Source: an uncultured Oceanospirillaceae bacterium (GTDB lineage Bacteria; Pseudomonadota; Gammaproteobacteria; Pseudomonadales; Balneatricaceae). Taken from it: DNA of 64,000 bases. Numbering within the stretch: position 1 is the stretch's first letter; the number at the start of each line of letters is the position of its first letter. Shown here piece after piece: positions 1 to 8,336 of this stretch. The translations under genes and the position numbers were made by a program. Where the stretch lies: assembly GCA_937138495.1 (NCBI GenBank), contig CAKZPE010000087.1, positions 41,199 to 105,198 of the forward strand. Direction: 5' to 3'. The notes beneath the pieces were generated by a model, which did no database searches, was not told the DNA's origin, and saw nothing but the letters and a program-made list of their open reading frames with translations.

Positions 1-1266
1 ATCTGGCACCCTTACTCCTCTATGATCAGCCCGCCGTCGATGTATCCGGTAGTCTCCGCTGAAGGGGTGCGCATTAAACTGGAAGACGGCCGTGAACTGA
101 TCGACGGCATGGCATCCTGGTGGTCGGTTATTCACGGGTATAACCATCCTGAACTGAATCAGGCGGCTCACGGGCAGATCGATAAAATGTCCCATGTGAT
201 GTTCGGGGGTATTACCCACCAGCCGGCCATTGAACTGACCAGACAACTGGTAGAAATGACACCTGAAAATCTCGACAAGGTATTTCTGGCTGACTCCGGC
301 TCCGTCGCCGTTGAAGTCGCCATTAAAATGGCGATTCAGTACTGGCACGCCCGCCGTTCTCATGAAGGAAAAGCCAACATCAAACACAAATTACTGACCA
401 TCCGTAACGGTTACCATGGCGATACATTCGGAGCGATGTCCGTCTGTGATCCGGTGAACGGCATGCATGAAATCTTCACCGAAGTGCTGCCACAGCACTT
501 CTTCGCCCCAGCCCCGCAAACCGGTTTTGACGAAGACTGGGATGAAAACGACTGCGCGGAACTGAAACGCCTGTTCAATGAACATCATGAAGACATTGCG
601 GCTCTGATACTTGAACCCATCGTACAGGGTGCCGGCGGCATGCGCTTCTATTCGCCTGAATATCTGAAAACCGCCCGGCAGCTATGCGATGAATACGATG
701 TCCTGCTGATTGCCGATGAAATAGCCACCGGCTTTGCCCGCAGCGGCGCCCTGTTTGCCTGTGACCATGCCGGTATCGCCCCGGACATTATGTGCCTGGG
801 TAAAGCAATCACCGGCGGCTATATGACGCTGGCAGCCACACTGACCACCAGCCATATCGGCGAAACTATTTCCTCCGGCGGCGCTGGCTGCTTCATGCAC
901 GGGCCAACCTTTATGGGCAACCCGCTGGCCTGCGCCGTGGCCAATACCAGCCTGAAACTGCTGCGTGAATCTGACTGGCAGAGCAATACCCAACGCATTC
1001 AGCAGCAGCTTAAACAGGGTCTGGCCCCTTGCCGGGAGCTGAGCTCAGTTGCACAGGTTCGCTGCCTGGGGGCTATCGGTGTCGTTGAAATGAAACAACC
1101 GGTGGATGCCCGCCGTATTCAGCAGGCATTTGTTGATGCTGGCGTCTGGGTCAGACCATTTGGTAAGCTGGTATATGTGATGCCACCCTATATTATGAGT
1201 AATGAAGACCTGGCGATTCTCACCGGTGCTATGCATCAGGTACTGGTGAAGATGGAAAACACATAA
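1..1266 (+). CDS. bioA: Adenosylmethionine-8-amino-7-oxononanoate aminotransferase (BioA), 5' end missing
   Basis: This PLP-dependent class III aminotransferase makes 7,8-diaminononanoate from 8-amino-7-oxononanoate in biotin synthesis, using SAM as amino donor. The reading frame is open from base 1 and begins I-W-H-P-Y, a segment that lies about 12 residues inside the E. coli protein, so the true start is just outside the window; the ATG at 22 is internal. Visible family signatures are the substrate-pocket tryptophans in ASWWSVIHGYNHP, the NGYHGDTFGAMSVCDP segment that holds PLP, IADEIATGF with the PLP-binding Asp, and the Schiff-base lysine in LGKAITGG. The C-terminal RPFGKLVYVMPPYI is also typical. 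No other bio gene is in the window, so it is either at the end of a bio cluster or stands alone. Family assignment is secure. Confidence 0.96.
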   Translation: MWHPYSSMISPPSMYPVVSAEGVRIKLEDGRELIDGMASWWSVIHGYNHPELNQAAHGQIDKMSHVMFGGITHQPAIELTRQLVEMTPENLDKVFLADSGSVAVEVAIKMAIQYWHARRSHEGKANIKHKLLTIRNGYHGDTFGAMSVCDPVNGMHEIFTEVLPQHFFAPAPQTGFDEDWDENDCAELKRLFNEHHEDIAALILEPIVQGAGGMRFYSPEYLKTARQLCDEYDVLLIADEIATGFARSGALFACDHAGIAPDIMCLGKAITGGYMTLAATLTTSHIGETISSGGAGCFMHGPTFMGNPLACAVANTSLKLLRESDWQSNTQRIQQQLKQGLAPCRELSSVAQVRCLGAIGVVEMKQPVDARRIQQAFVDAGVWVRPFGKLVYVMPPYIMSNEDLAILTGAMHQVLVKMENT

Positions 1267-1301
1267 CGTCAGGGAAATACTATTCTGCACGGAGTTTACT
1301 T

Positions 1302-1733
1302 ATGGCCCGTATAAAAATAGACATGCCCGACAACTACAGTTTCAGCACCGATATGCCGGTGCGGATCAGTGACATCAACTATGGCGGACATTTAGGCAAT
1401 GACGCCGTTCTTTCCATGATTCACGAAGCCAGGGTTCGCTACCTTGCCAGCTTTAATTACACCGAAATGAATGTCGAAGGCCTGGGCATTATCATGACGG
1501 ATTCAGCCATTGTGTATAAAGCCGAAAGCTTTCACGGTGAACAGATTCAGATCGACATCGCCGTTGGTGACTTCAACAAGTACGGCTGCGATATCTATTA
1601 TCTGCTAACCAACAAACAAACTGCGGTTGAAATTGCCCACGCCAAAACCGGAATTGTATTTTTTGATTACGAAGTCCGTAAAGTCACCGGCATTCCCCAG
1701 ACCTTCCAGGATAATATCCGTAAAGACACCTGA
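1302..1733 (+). CDS. Hotdog-fold acyl-CoA thioesterase
   Basis: A 143-aa single-domain protein of the 4-hydroxybenzoyl-CoA thioesterase (hotdog) family, predicted to hydrolyse a cytoplasmic acyl-CoA thioester; the substrate cannot be told from sequence. The diagnostic segment is near residues 20-50: VRISDINYGGHLGNDAVL, with the Asp and the GGHLGND loop that form the active site at the start of the long helix, followed by HEARVRYLASF. The ATG is preceded by GGAG at a normal distance. It starts 35 bp after bioA and is probably cotranscribed with it, which leaves open a role in clearing acyl-CoA or pimeloyl-type thioesters, but that is only inference. Confidence 0.85.
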   Translation: MARIKIDMPDNYSFSTDMPVRISDINYGGHLGNDAVLSMIHEARVRYLASFNYTEMNVEGLGIIMTDSAIVYKAESFHGEQIQIDIAVGDFNKYGCDIYYLLTNKQTAVEIAHAKTGIVFFDYEVRKVTGIPQTFQDNIRKDT

Positions 1734-1871
1734 TCCCTCCTTACCGGCCGGCTCTGTTACTGCCGGCCAGCCCCCTCTCTTCTGACGTTCCTGTCACACT
1801 AAGGTCGCAGACAGTTTATAAAGCAGCTTCTTACCGACAAAAACATTTTTTACCACGACATAAGCTTTATT

Positions 1872-1915
1872 AATAATAATTATCATTTGCAAAGCTCTTC
1901 AAGTTTCTGTAAAAG
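1872..1915 (+). promoter_or_regulatory. Fur-box-like site overlapping a sigma-70-type promoter
   Basis: AATAATAATTATCATTTGC at 1872-1890 matches the 19-bp Fur consensus (GATAATGATAATCATTATC) at 14 positions. It runs into a possible -35 TTGCAA (1887-1892), which sits 17 bp from a possible -10 TAAAAG (1910-1915). The site is about 60 bp upstream of the oxidoreductase ATG at 1976, with an AAGGA ribosome site in between. The placement would suit iron-dependent repression of an Fe-S enzyme. The match is by eye. Confidence 0.5.
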
Positions 1916-1975
1916 TAGCGCCATTTCTATGCTCAGCCGTTTTGCACGGCAATAATAATTCCTAAAGGAACCATA

Positions 1976-4300
1976 ATGGCCAAAAAGAAGATCGCCACCT
2001 ATAAAGGCTCAGCCGGTGGCTGGGGGGCGCTCGCCAGTACATCCAGGCACTTGCTGAAAAGCGAGAACCCGGTAAAAAACATTCGCAGCCTGATGCGCAC
2101 CAACCAACATAAAGGCTTTGACTGTCCGGGCTGCGCCTGGGGTGACCAGAAATCCGGTCATAAGGTCAGCTTCTGCGAAAACGGCGCAAAAGCCGTTAAC
2201 TGGGAAGCCACTGCGAAGAAAGTAGGCGCAGACTTTTTTGCCAAGAATACCGTCAGCTATCTCGATACCCAGACCGATTACTTTCTGGAGTATCAGGGCC
2301 GCCTGACCGATCCGATGCGCTACAACCGCGAAACAGACCGTTATGAACCGGTCAGCTGGGATGCGGCTTTTCAGCTCATCGCCCGCCACCTGAATGCGCT
2401 GGATAACCCCGATCAGGCAGAATTCTATACATCAGGACGGGCCAGCAACGAAGCGGCCTTCCTGTATCAGTTGTTTGTCCGCAGCTTCGGTACCAACAAC
2501 TTCCCGGACTGCTCCAACATGTGCCACGAAGCCAGCGGCGTTGCCCTGCGCGAAACCATTGGCGTAGGTAAAGGCACCGTCACTATGGATGACTTTGCCC
2601 AGGCAGATGCCATCTTCGTCTTCGGTCAGAACCCGGGCACCAACCACCCACGGATGCTGGACACCCTGCGTCAGGCATCGAAACGCGGCGCGACGATTGT
2701 CAGCTTTAACAACCTGCGCGAACGGGGCCTTGAACGCTTTACTAACCCGCAAAAGCCCATGGAAATGCTGACCAACGGTTATACCGAAATCAGTAAGCAC
2801 TACTACACGCCTAAACTGGGCGGCGACATGGCGCTGGTACGGGGCATTGTAAAAGCCCTGCTGGAACTGGATGCAGAACGTCAGTCCATGGGCAAAAACA
2901 GCCTGCTGGATCACCACTTCCTGACCCAGCATGCCGAAGGCGTAGATGCCTATCTGGAGTTGGTGAAAAACTCTGACTGGGCGACTCTTGAAGAACAGTC
3001 CGGCATCAGCCGCGAAGACATGTTCAAGGTTGCCGGTATCTATGCCCGCTCTGAACGGGTCATCTGCAGCTGGGCAATGGGCCTGACTCAGCACAAACAC
3101 TCCGTGGCAATCCTGCAGGAAATTGTTAACCTGCTGCTGTTACGGGGCAACATCGGTAAGCCTGGCGCTGGCGCCTGCCCGGTACGTGGCCACAGTAACG
3201 TACAGGGTGACCGCACCGTCGGTATCGATGAGAAAGCCCCTAAGCCACTGATCGACAAAATGGAAGCTGTCTTCAAAACCGCAATGCCACGGGAACGGGG
3301 TCACAACGCCATTCAGGCAGTTCAGGCCATGCTGGAAGGTGAGAGTAAAGTCTTTATCGGCATGGGCGGAAACTTTGCAGCAGCTATGTCCGATACAGAT
3401 GCCACCCGCCAGGCACTGCGTAACTGTAACCTGACAGTGAATGTCAGCACCAAGCTGAACCGCTGTCACCTGACCCCCGGTGAAGATTCTCTGATTCTGC
3501 CGTGTCTGGGCCGTACTGAAGTCGACCAGACCGTTGCCGGCGAACAGCGCATCACCGTTGAAGATTCCATGTGTATGGTTCACAGCTCAGGCGGCGTACT
3601 GCCACCGGCCAGTGACCAGCTGAAATCGGAAGTAAACATCATTGCCAATATGGCGCAGAAAACCCTGGGCAACCACCCGGTTGACTGGCTGCATCTGGCG
3701 GAAGATAACGACCGCATCCGCAAGCTGATCGAAGCCTGCATTCCCGGCTTCCATGATTTCAACGAACGCCTGGAACAGCCTGGCGGCTTCTATCTGGGCA
3801 ACACCGCCGCCCAGCGGATCTGGATGACTGAAAACCATCGTGCCAATATCATGAGCAACCCGCTGCCGGAACAGCTGATCGCCGATCAGATCAAGCAGCA
3901 GACGGCCCCTGAAGGCACGGATATTTTCACCCTGCAGACGCTGCGTTCACACGATCAGTACAACACCACCGTATACGGCTATAACGACCGCTACCGGGGT
4001 GTGAAAGGGATCCGTAAAGTAGTCTTCATGCATCAGGAAGATATGGATAAACTGGGCCTGAATCCGGAACAGGAAATCACCCTGACGTCCCACTGGCACG
4101 ATGGCAGCGAACGCTCCGTCAGCGGTTTTAAAGCCGTTGCCTACGACATCCCGAAAGGCAACATGGCGGCGTACTATCCGGAAACCAACCCACTGGTACC
4201 GCTGGACAGCTACGGCGACCGCAGCTTTACACCAACCTCTAAAGCCATTGCGATCAGCATCAAAACTGACAGCAACAGCAACGCGATTAAGCTCGGCTAA
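1976..4300 (+). CDS. FdhF/YdeP family molybdopterin oxidoreductase
   Basis: A 774-aa cytoplasmic molybdopterin-guanine-dinucleotide enzyme of the formate-dehydrogenase-alpha-like YdeP subfamily. N-terminal cysteines in GFDCPGCAWGD, with a further Cys in SFCENGAKAV, are the YdeP-type Fe-S cysteine cluster. Family blocks follow in order: EFYTSGRASNEAAFLYQLF, NNFPDCSNMCHEASGVAL, GQNPGTNHPRML, GNIGKPGAGACPVRGHSNVQ and, near the C-terminus, RSHDQYNTTVYGYNDRYRGV. No signal peptide or Tat motif is visible. In E. coli the ydeP gene is linked to acid resistance, but the substrate of the family is not well established. It is monocistronic here, with its own promoter and a Fur-like site upstream and a terminator downstream. 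Its last codons and stop are repeated as a 13-bp tandem array after the gene. Confidence 0.93.
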   Translation: MAKKKIATYKGSAGGWGALASTSRHLLKSENPVKNIRSLMRTNQHKGFDCPGCAWGDQKSGHKVSFCENGAKAVNWEATAKKVGADFFAKNTVSYLDTQTDYFLEYQGRLTDPMRYNRETDRYEPVSWDAAFQLIARHLNALDNPDQAEFYTSGRASNEAAFLYQLFVRSFGTNNFPDCSNMCHEASGVALRETIGVGKGTVTMDDFAQADAIFVFGQNPGTNHPRMLDTLRQASKRGATIVSFNNLRERGLERFTNPQKPMEMLTNGYTEISKHYYTPKLGGDMALVRGIVKALLELDAERQSMGKNSLLDHHFLTQHAEGVDAYLELVKNSDWATLEEQSGISREDMFKVAGIYARSERVICSWAMGLTQHKHSVAILQEIVNLLLLRGNIGKPGAGACPVRGHSNVQGDRTVGIDEKAPKPLIDKMEAVFKTAMPRERGHNAIQAVQAMLEGESKVFIGMGGNFAAAMSDTDATRQALRNCNLTVNVSTKLNRCHLTPGEDSLILPCLGRTEVDQTVAGEQRITVEDSMCMVHSSGGVLPPASDQLKSEVNIIANMAQKTLGNHPVDWLHLAEDNDRIRKLIEACIPGFHDFNERLEQPGGFYLGNTAAQRIWMTENHRANIMSNPLPEQLIADQIKQQTAPEGTDIFTLQTLRSHDQYNTTVYGYNDRYRGVKGIRKVVFMHQEDMDKLGLNPEQEITLTSHWHDGSERSVSGFKAVAYDIPKGNMAAYYPETNPLVPLDSYGDRSFTPTSKAIAISIKTDSNSNAIKLG

Positions 4301-4396
4301 AGAGCTCGGCTAAAGAGCTCGGCTAAAGAGCTCGGCTAAAGAGCTCGGCTAAAAGGCTCGGTTAAAAGGCCCAGCTAAAAAGGCCCGGCTAAAAAG
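4291..4396 (+). repeat. 13-14 bp tandem repeat of the gene's own 3' end
   Basis: The unit GCTCGGCTAAAGA, which contains the last codons (Leu-Gly) and TAA stop of the oxidoreductase, is repeated head to tail about eight times. Four copies starting at 4291, 4304, 4317 and 4330 are exact; later copies drift to GCTCGGTTAAAAG, GCCCAGCTAAAAAG and GCCCGGCTAAAAAG. Each unit carries a TAA. The array lies between the stop codon and the terminator and looks like replication-slippage expansion. Confidence 0.9.
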
Positions 4397-4421
4397 CCAG
4401 ACTGATCAAAGCAAAAACTCA

Positions 4422-4452
4422 CAGGCCCTGCACATACAGGGCCTGTTTTTTT
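4422..4452 (+). terminator. Rho-independent terminator
   Basis: Perfect 9-bp stem CAGGCCCTG / CAGGGCCTG with loop CACATA, followed by seven T on the plus strand. It ends the oxidoreductase transcript and lies only 9 bp from the stop of the convergent BCCT gene. Confidence 0.9.
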
Positions 4453-4460
4453 GTCACAGG

Positions 4461-6056
4461 TTATAACGCCTTACTGGCGTTCCTCAGGCCGATATACAGA
4501 CTGACGCACATCGCCAGCAGCACAACCGTAAACGGCAGGCCGGTAGACACAGCCATTGCCTGCAGCGCACCCAGTGCCTCTGAGCCACCCACCAGCAAGA
4601 GAACAATCGCCACAATACCCTCAAACGAGCACCAGAACACCCGCTGTGAAACCGGTGCATCGTTCTTACCGCCCGCGGTAATGGAATCAATGACCAGCGA
4701 GCCGGAATCCGATGAAGTAATAAAGAACACCAGCACCAGCACAATGCCCACCATCGACAGTAACGCGCTGAACGGGAAGTCCTGCACCATCTCAAACAGC
4801 TTCAGCTCCTGCGCAACCGCCGCAACCGGCGCACTGGCATCGGCCACAACCTGGCTGATAGCAGTCCCCCCAAAGGCTCCCATCCAGGCGATACACAGCA
4901 AAGTCGGAATGAAGATTACGCACAGCACAAACTCCCGCACAGTCCGCCCCCGGGAAACCCGGGCAATGAACATGCCTACAAATGGCGACCAGGAAATCCA
5001 CCAGGCCCAGTAGAACGACGTCCAGCCCTGGGCGAAGTTAGTATCTTCACGGCCGAATGGCATCGATAACCAGACCACTTCTTTAACATAGGCCGCACCG
5101 CCGGAGAAAATAGCCATCATGATATCGCCGGTCGGTCCGACCAGCATAATCACCAGCAGTAATAACAGTGCCAGCCCCATGTTAATTTCAGACAGCACCT
5201 TCACACCGCCATCCAGCCCCCTTACCACAGAGACAATCGCTATAGCTGTAATGACGGTTACCAGCACCACAATCGCCACTGAACCGGTGCCCCAGCCAAA
5301 CAGATAGTTAAAACCGGACAGCGCCTGCCGGGTTCCGAACCCAAGCGAGGTTGTCAGCCCGAACAGGGTGGCAAAAACCGCAAGGGTATCAATCAGGTGG
5401 CCCCAAAAGCCCCAGACCCGCTCACCCAGCAGAGGGTAAAAAGCAGATCTCAGGGTTAAGGGTAAGTTGTGATTATACGAAAAGAAGGCCAGCGCCAGCG
5501 CAACAACGGCATAAATTGCCCAGGGGTGCAGTCCCCAATGAAAAATCGTAGCCGCCATTGCCAGATCCCTTGCTGCTGCAACGTCACCTGCAGCCGCACC
5601 TAAGGGTGCCCAGTCAGTCCGCACGCCATCTTCGCCCACAACCACACCGCCCATGGAAGAGCCAAAATGGGAAATCGGTTCAGATACACCGAAGAACATC
5701 AGGCCAATCCCCATACCGGCAGCAAACAGCATGGCAAACCAGCCGATATAGCTGAAATCCGGCGTTGCGTCCTGACCGCCCAGACGCACCTTCCCCAGCG
5801 GCGTCACCACTAAAAGCAGGCCAAACAACACAAAGATATTGGCTGCCGACAGGAAGAACCAGTCAAAGGTGCTGGTGATGGCCGGCCGCAGCCAGCCAAA
5901 GAACGCTGCCGCGCCTTCCTGAAACATCAGGGTGATTAAAACGAACGCAACAATGCTCAGTCCTGAGATTAAAAAAACCGGATTATGGATATCCAGTCCG
6001 AAGGGCGTGATATTATCCTGACCAATCTTAAAACTGGTCTTTATGTCATCACTCAT
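4461..6056 (-). CDS. BCCT family betaine/choline/carnitine-type transporter
   Basis: A secondary transporter of the betaine/carnitine/choline family with about 12 membrane helices. It probably imports a quaternary ammonium osmolyte or a related compound. The family signature is present as FYWAWWISWSPFVGMFIARV followed by SRGRTVREF. The segment AAGMGIGLMFFGVSEPISHF carries the glycine-rich helix-3 motif, and ITSSDSGSLVID is also typical. I start it at the ATG at 6056 (MSDDIKTSFKIG), 18 codons inside the longest frame, because GGAG lies just upstream and BCCT proteins normally have a short polar N-terminus. At about 531 aa it is normal length. The gene is unlinked to the bet-cho cluster 48 kb away, so its substrate remains open. 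Confidence 0.93.
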   Translation of the reverse strand: MSDDIKTSFKIGQDNITPFGLDIHNPVFLISGLSIVAFVLITLMFQEGAAAFFGWLRPAITSTFDWFFLSAANIFVLFGLLLVVTPLGKVRLGGQDATPDFSYIGWFAMLFAAGMGIGLMFFGVSEPISHFGSSMGGVVVGEDGVRTDWAPLGAAAGDVAAARDLAMAATIFHWGLHPWAIYAVVALALAFFSYNHNLPLTLRSAFYPLLGERVWGFWGHLIDTLAVFATLFGLTTSLGFGTRQALSGFNYLFGWGTGSVAIVVLVTVITAIAIVSVVRGLDGGVKVLSEINMGLALLLLLVIMLVGPTGDIMMAIFSGGAAYVKEVVWLSMPFGREDTNFAQGWTSFYWAWWISWSPFVGMFIARVSRGRTVREFVLCVIFIPTLLCIAWMGAFGGTAISQVVADASAPVAAVAQELKLFEMVQDFPFSALLSMVGIVLVLVFFITSSDSGSLVIDSITAGGKNDAPVSQRVFWCSFEGIVAIVLLLVGGSEALGALQAMAVSTGLPFTVVLLAMCVSLYIGLRNASKAL

Positions 6057-6172
6057 AGTACTGCTCCAATTTGTTATTGTAGTAATAGCAAAAATGCGCC
6101 CATGTACCATGTTTTACCGCCTGTAATCATGGCGCAGCGAAAACAGACAGACCCGAATTCAGAGAAATTGAT

Positions 6173-6805
6173 ATGCAATTTTTCAAGCAGCGCCGGCAAC
6201 ACAAATTACGCCAGAGCATTGTCGATGGCGACATCATGACGGTAAAAAAACAACTGGCAAAACTGGGTGACGATGCGCAAACGGTTCTGCTGGATGGCCC
6301 GGACTCTGCCGGTATTTCCCCCCAGGAGCTGGCCATTCTCAGCAACCAGCCAAAGGTACTGGAACAGTTGCTGCAGGCAGGTTTGTCCGCCAACCGTAAG
6401 GACAGCCAACAGCAGCCGCTGCTGTATCTGGCACTGCAACAGGAACAAAGCCTGGCACTAATCAGTGCACTGCTACAGAACGGTGCCTGTACTGAACCGG
6501 ATGATCTGAATGATCAACTGCCGGAAACCGCCCTGCTGGCCTGTCTGGTTTATCAGGTCAGCCCACTGACACTGCATATCAGCCGCCTGGCGGAACAGGG
6601 CGCGAATCTGCACTGCACTGACCGGCAGGGAAACAACCTGCTGCATTACGCCCTGCTACTGGAAGATCAGAACCTGATCCAGTTACTGATTAACAGCGAC
6701 CTGACTCCTGACGATCTCTCACCGGAGCAATACCCGACAACAATGTTCACATACGCTAAACGCTGTGCCGAAGACTTGAGGGTACGGCGTCTGATGATGG
6801 GCTGA
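6173..6805 (+). CDS. Ankyrin repeat protein
   Basis: A 210-aa soluble protein made mostly of ankyrin-type helix pairs: SIVDGDIMTVKKQLAKLGDD, then SPQELAILSNQPKVLEQLLQ, then QPLLYLALQQEQSLALISAL, and later RQGNNLLHYALLLEDQNLIQ. The Leu/Ala spacing and the N-N-L-L-H-Y-A-L pattern are the classic ankyrin consensus. There is no signal peptide or enzymatic domain. It is divergent from the BCCT gene, with starts about 115 bp apart. It is probably a protein-binding scaffold; the partner is unknown. Confidence 0.8.
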   Translation: MQFFKQRRQHKLRQSIVDGDIMTVKKQLAKLGDDAQTVLLDGPDSAGISPQELAILSNQPKVLEQLLQAGLSANRKDSQQQPLLYLALQQEQSLALISALLQNGACTEPDDLNDQLPETALLACLVYQVSPLTLHISRLAEQGANLHCTDRQGNNLLHYALLLEDQNLIQLLINSDLTPDDLSPEQYPTTMFTYAKRCAEDLRVRRLMMG

Positions 6806-6825
6806 GCACCGCCAGCACAAACAAA

Positions 6826-6851
6826 AACGCCCCGGTAAAAACCGGGGCGTT
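6826..6851 (-). terminator. Terminator shared by convergent ankyrin and RidA genes
   Basis: An 11-bp perfect stem AACGCCCCGGT / ACCGGGGCGTT with a four-base loop. A run of A on the plus strand left of the stem gives a U-tract to minus-strand transcripts, so it mainly serves the RidA gene that ends at 6873. Confidence 0.85.
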
Positions 6852-6872
6852 ATCGATTACTTATATACGGTT

Positions 6873-7226
6873 TTACTTTTTAACCGCAGCAATCACCGAG
6901 ATTTCAAACAGCAATTCCTGACGGGCCATACGGGCCTCAACGCAAGCACGGGCCGGTGCAAAACCGGTTGGCACCCAGGCGTTCCAGATTTCGTTCATCG
7001 CGGCGAAATCCTTCATATCCCGCAGGTAAATCGTAGCAGACAGGATGTGTTCCAGATCGCTACCAGCCTGAGTCAGTAGCGCTTCAACTTTATCCAGTGT
7101 GCTCTGAGTCTGTTCCTGAATACCTGCAGACGCATCTGCCGCCACCTGACCACACAGGTAGATAGTATCGTTATGAATTACAATGCGGCTGGAGCGTTCG
7201 TTAGTATCCTGGCGTTCAATAGTCAT
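6873..7226 (-). CDS. RidA family enamine/imine deaminase (copy 1)
   Basis: A 117-aa RidA/YjgF/UK114-family protein, expected to form a trimer and hydrolyse reactive enamines or imines from amino-acid metabolism. Visible signatures are DTIYLCGQVAADAS, LDKVEALLTQAGSD, SATIYLRDMKDFAAMNEIW and PARACVEARMARQELLFEIS. The Arg in PARACVEA is the carboxylate-binding residue typical of active members. About 90 of 117 residues are identical to its neighbour at 7380-7733. The short SCAV-type C-terminus resembles Rid subgroups other than canonical RidA, so the exact substrate is uncertain. Confidence 0.92.
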   Translation of the reverse strand: MTIERQDTNERSSRIVIHNDTIYLCGQVAADASAGIQEQTQSTLDKVEALLTQAGSDLEHILSATIYLRDMKDFAAMNEIWNAWVPTGFAPARACVEARMARQELLFEISVIAAVKK

Positions 7227-7331
7227 GTGTGTTTCCGAAATCTGTAAGTTATCTGTAAAAGGCCAACAGTCTACCCGCTCAACAGCCTGATACCAGCCTG
7301 CTGACCATAAAATTTCACAGTCAGAAAACGA

Positions 7332-7359
7332 AAACGCCCCGGCACAGGCCAGGGCGTTT
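7332..7359 (-). terminator. Terminator between the two RidA paralogs
   Basis: Stem AAACGCCC / GGGCGTTT around a 12-nt loop, followed on the minus strand by a T-rich tail. It resembles the terminator of the downstream RidA copy, as if gene plus terminator had been duplicated together. Confidence 0.7.
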
Positions 7360-7379
7360 ATATAACTGCTATCGGATAT

Positions 7380-7733
7380 TTACTGTTTTTCAGCAGCAAC
7401 CACAGAGATTTCTACCAATAACTCAGGACGGGCCATACGGGCTTCAACACAGGCACGGGCCGGCGCATGACCAGCAGGTACCCAGGCATCCCATACTTCA
7501 TTCATCGCCGCGAAGTCTTTCATATCACGCACGTAGATAGTGGCAGACAACATATTCTCACGATCGCTGCCAGCCTGTTCCAGCAAAGCATCCACTTTAT
7601 CCAGCATGGTCTGCGTCTGCTCTTTAATGTCCGCAGAAGCATCTGCAGCCACCTGACCACACAGGTAAACTGTACCGTTATGCTTAACAATGCGGCTCAT
7701 GCGCTGCTGGGTTTCCAGACGTTCGATAGTCAT
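7380..7733 (-). CDS. RidA family enamine/imine deaminase (copy 2)
   Basis: A second 117-aa RidA-family protein, about 77% identical to the copy at 6873-7226 and equal in length. It keeps GTVYLCGQVAADAS, SATIYVRDMKDFAAMNEVWD and PARACVEARMARPELLVEIS. Changes cluster in the N-terminal 15 residues and in the segment after GQVAADAS, whereas the trimer and active-site blocks are almost unchanged, which suggests both copies are functional. It has its own terminator and a 150-bp gap before copy 1, so the two genes are probably separate transcripts arising from tandem duplication. Confidence 0.92.
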   Translation of the reverse strand: MTIERLETQQRMSRIVKHNGTVYLCGQVAADASADIKEQTQTMLDKVDALLEQAGSDRENMLSATIYVRDMKDFAAMNEVWDAWVPAGHAPARACVEARMARPELLVEISVVAAEKQ

Positions 7734-7865
7734 ATGTCTTTCCGATCTCTGTAGTTAATCTGTAAAGCGCAATAGTCTACCTGCTGATGAGGAGCTTTCC
7801 AGCAGGATCATTTCGAATTACCCGGACAAAACAGGGGAAAGTACCAAATAGGATAAAAACAGCAG

Positions 7866-7907
7866 AAAAATAAAAAGCAGAAGGCTGCCACGGGGCCGCA
7901 GCAGCCT
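7866..7907 (-). terminator. Terminator of the hemA-prfA-prmC-moeB operon
   Basis: Stem AGGCTGC / GCAGCCT (7882-7888 with 7901-7907). On the minus strand it is followed by a T-rich tract, complementary to the A-rich stretch at 7865-7876. It lies 12 bp after the stop of the CoA-binding protein gene. Confidence 0.65.
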
Positions 7908-7919
7908 GTTACTCAGGCA

Positions 7920-8333
7920 CTATGCACTCTGAGGTAATTCCAGACGGGGTAATTCAATTGCCGGACACTTATCCATTACAACCTGCAGACCGGCCGCAGC
8001 AGCCTTGGCAGCAGCCGGTTCATTGATCACACCCAGCTGCATCCAGACCGCTTTAGCGTTTACCGCAATGGCTTCATCTACCGCATCACCCGCTTCAACT
8101 GAGTTACGGAAGATATCCACAAGATCAATCGGCTCATTAATATCCGCCAGACTGCCGACGACCGTCTGGCCATGAATTTCTTCGCCAACCTTATTCGGAT
8201 TCACCGGGATAACGTGATAGCCCTTAGAAAGCAGGAAGTGCATGACCTGATTGCTGGCACGATGCGCTTTCGGGCTCGCACCCACCATCGCAATTGTTTT
8301 GGCACTGGTTAATACAGAACGTATTGTATCCAT
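7920..8333 (-). CDS. CoA-binding domain protein (YccU family)
   Basis: A 137-aa protein with a single Rossmann-type CoA_binding domain, like the nucleotide-binding part of succinyl-CoA synthetase alpha but without the ligase part. Signatures: KTIAMVGASPKAHRASNQV, GYHVIPVNPNKVGEEIHGQT and DLVDIFRNSVEAGDAVDEAI, then AVWMQLGVINEPAAAKAAAA and the conserved Cys in VVMDKCPAIE. The frame opens one codon earlier with GTG, but the ATG at 8333 is the more likely start. It begins within 3 nt of the moeB stop, so it is translationally linked to the housekeeping operon. Function in the cell is not established. Confidence 0.85.
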   Translation of the reverse strand: MDTIRSVLTSAKTIAMVGASPKAHRASNQVMHFLLSKGYHVIPVNPNKVGEEIHGQTVVGSLADINEPIDLVDIFRNSVEAGDAVDEAIAVNAKAVWMQLGVINEPAAAKAAAAGLQVVMDKCPAIELPRLELPQSA

Positions 8334-8336
8334 CAC

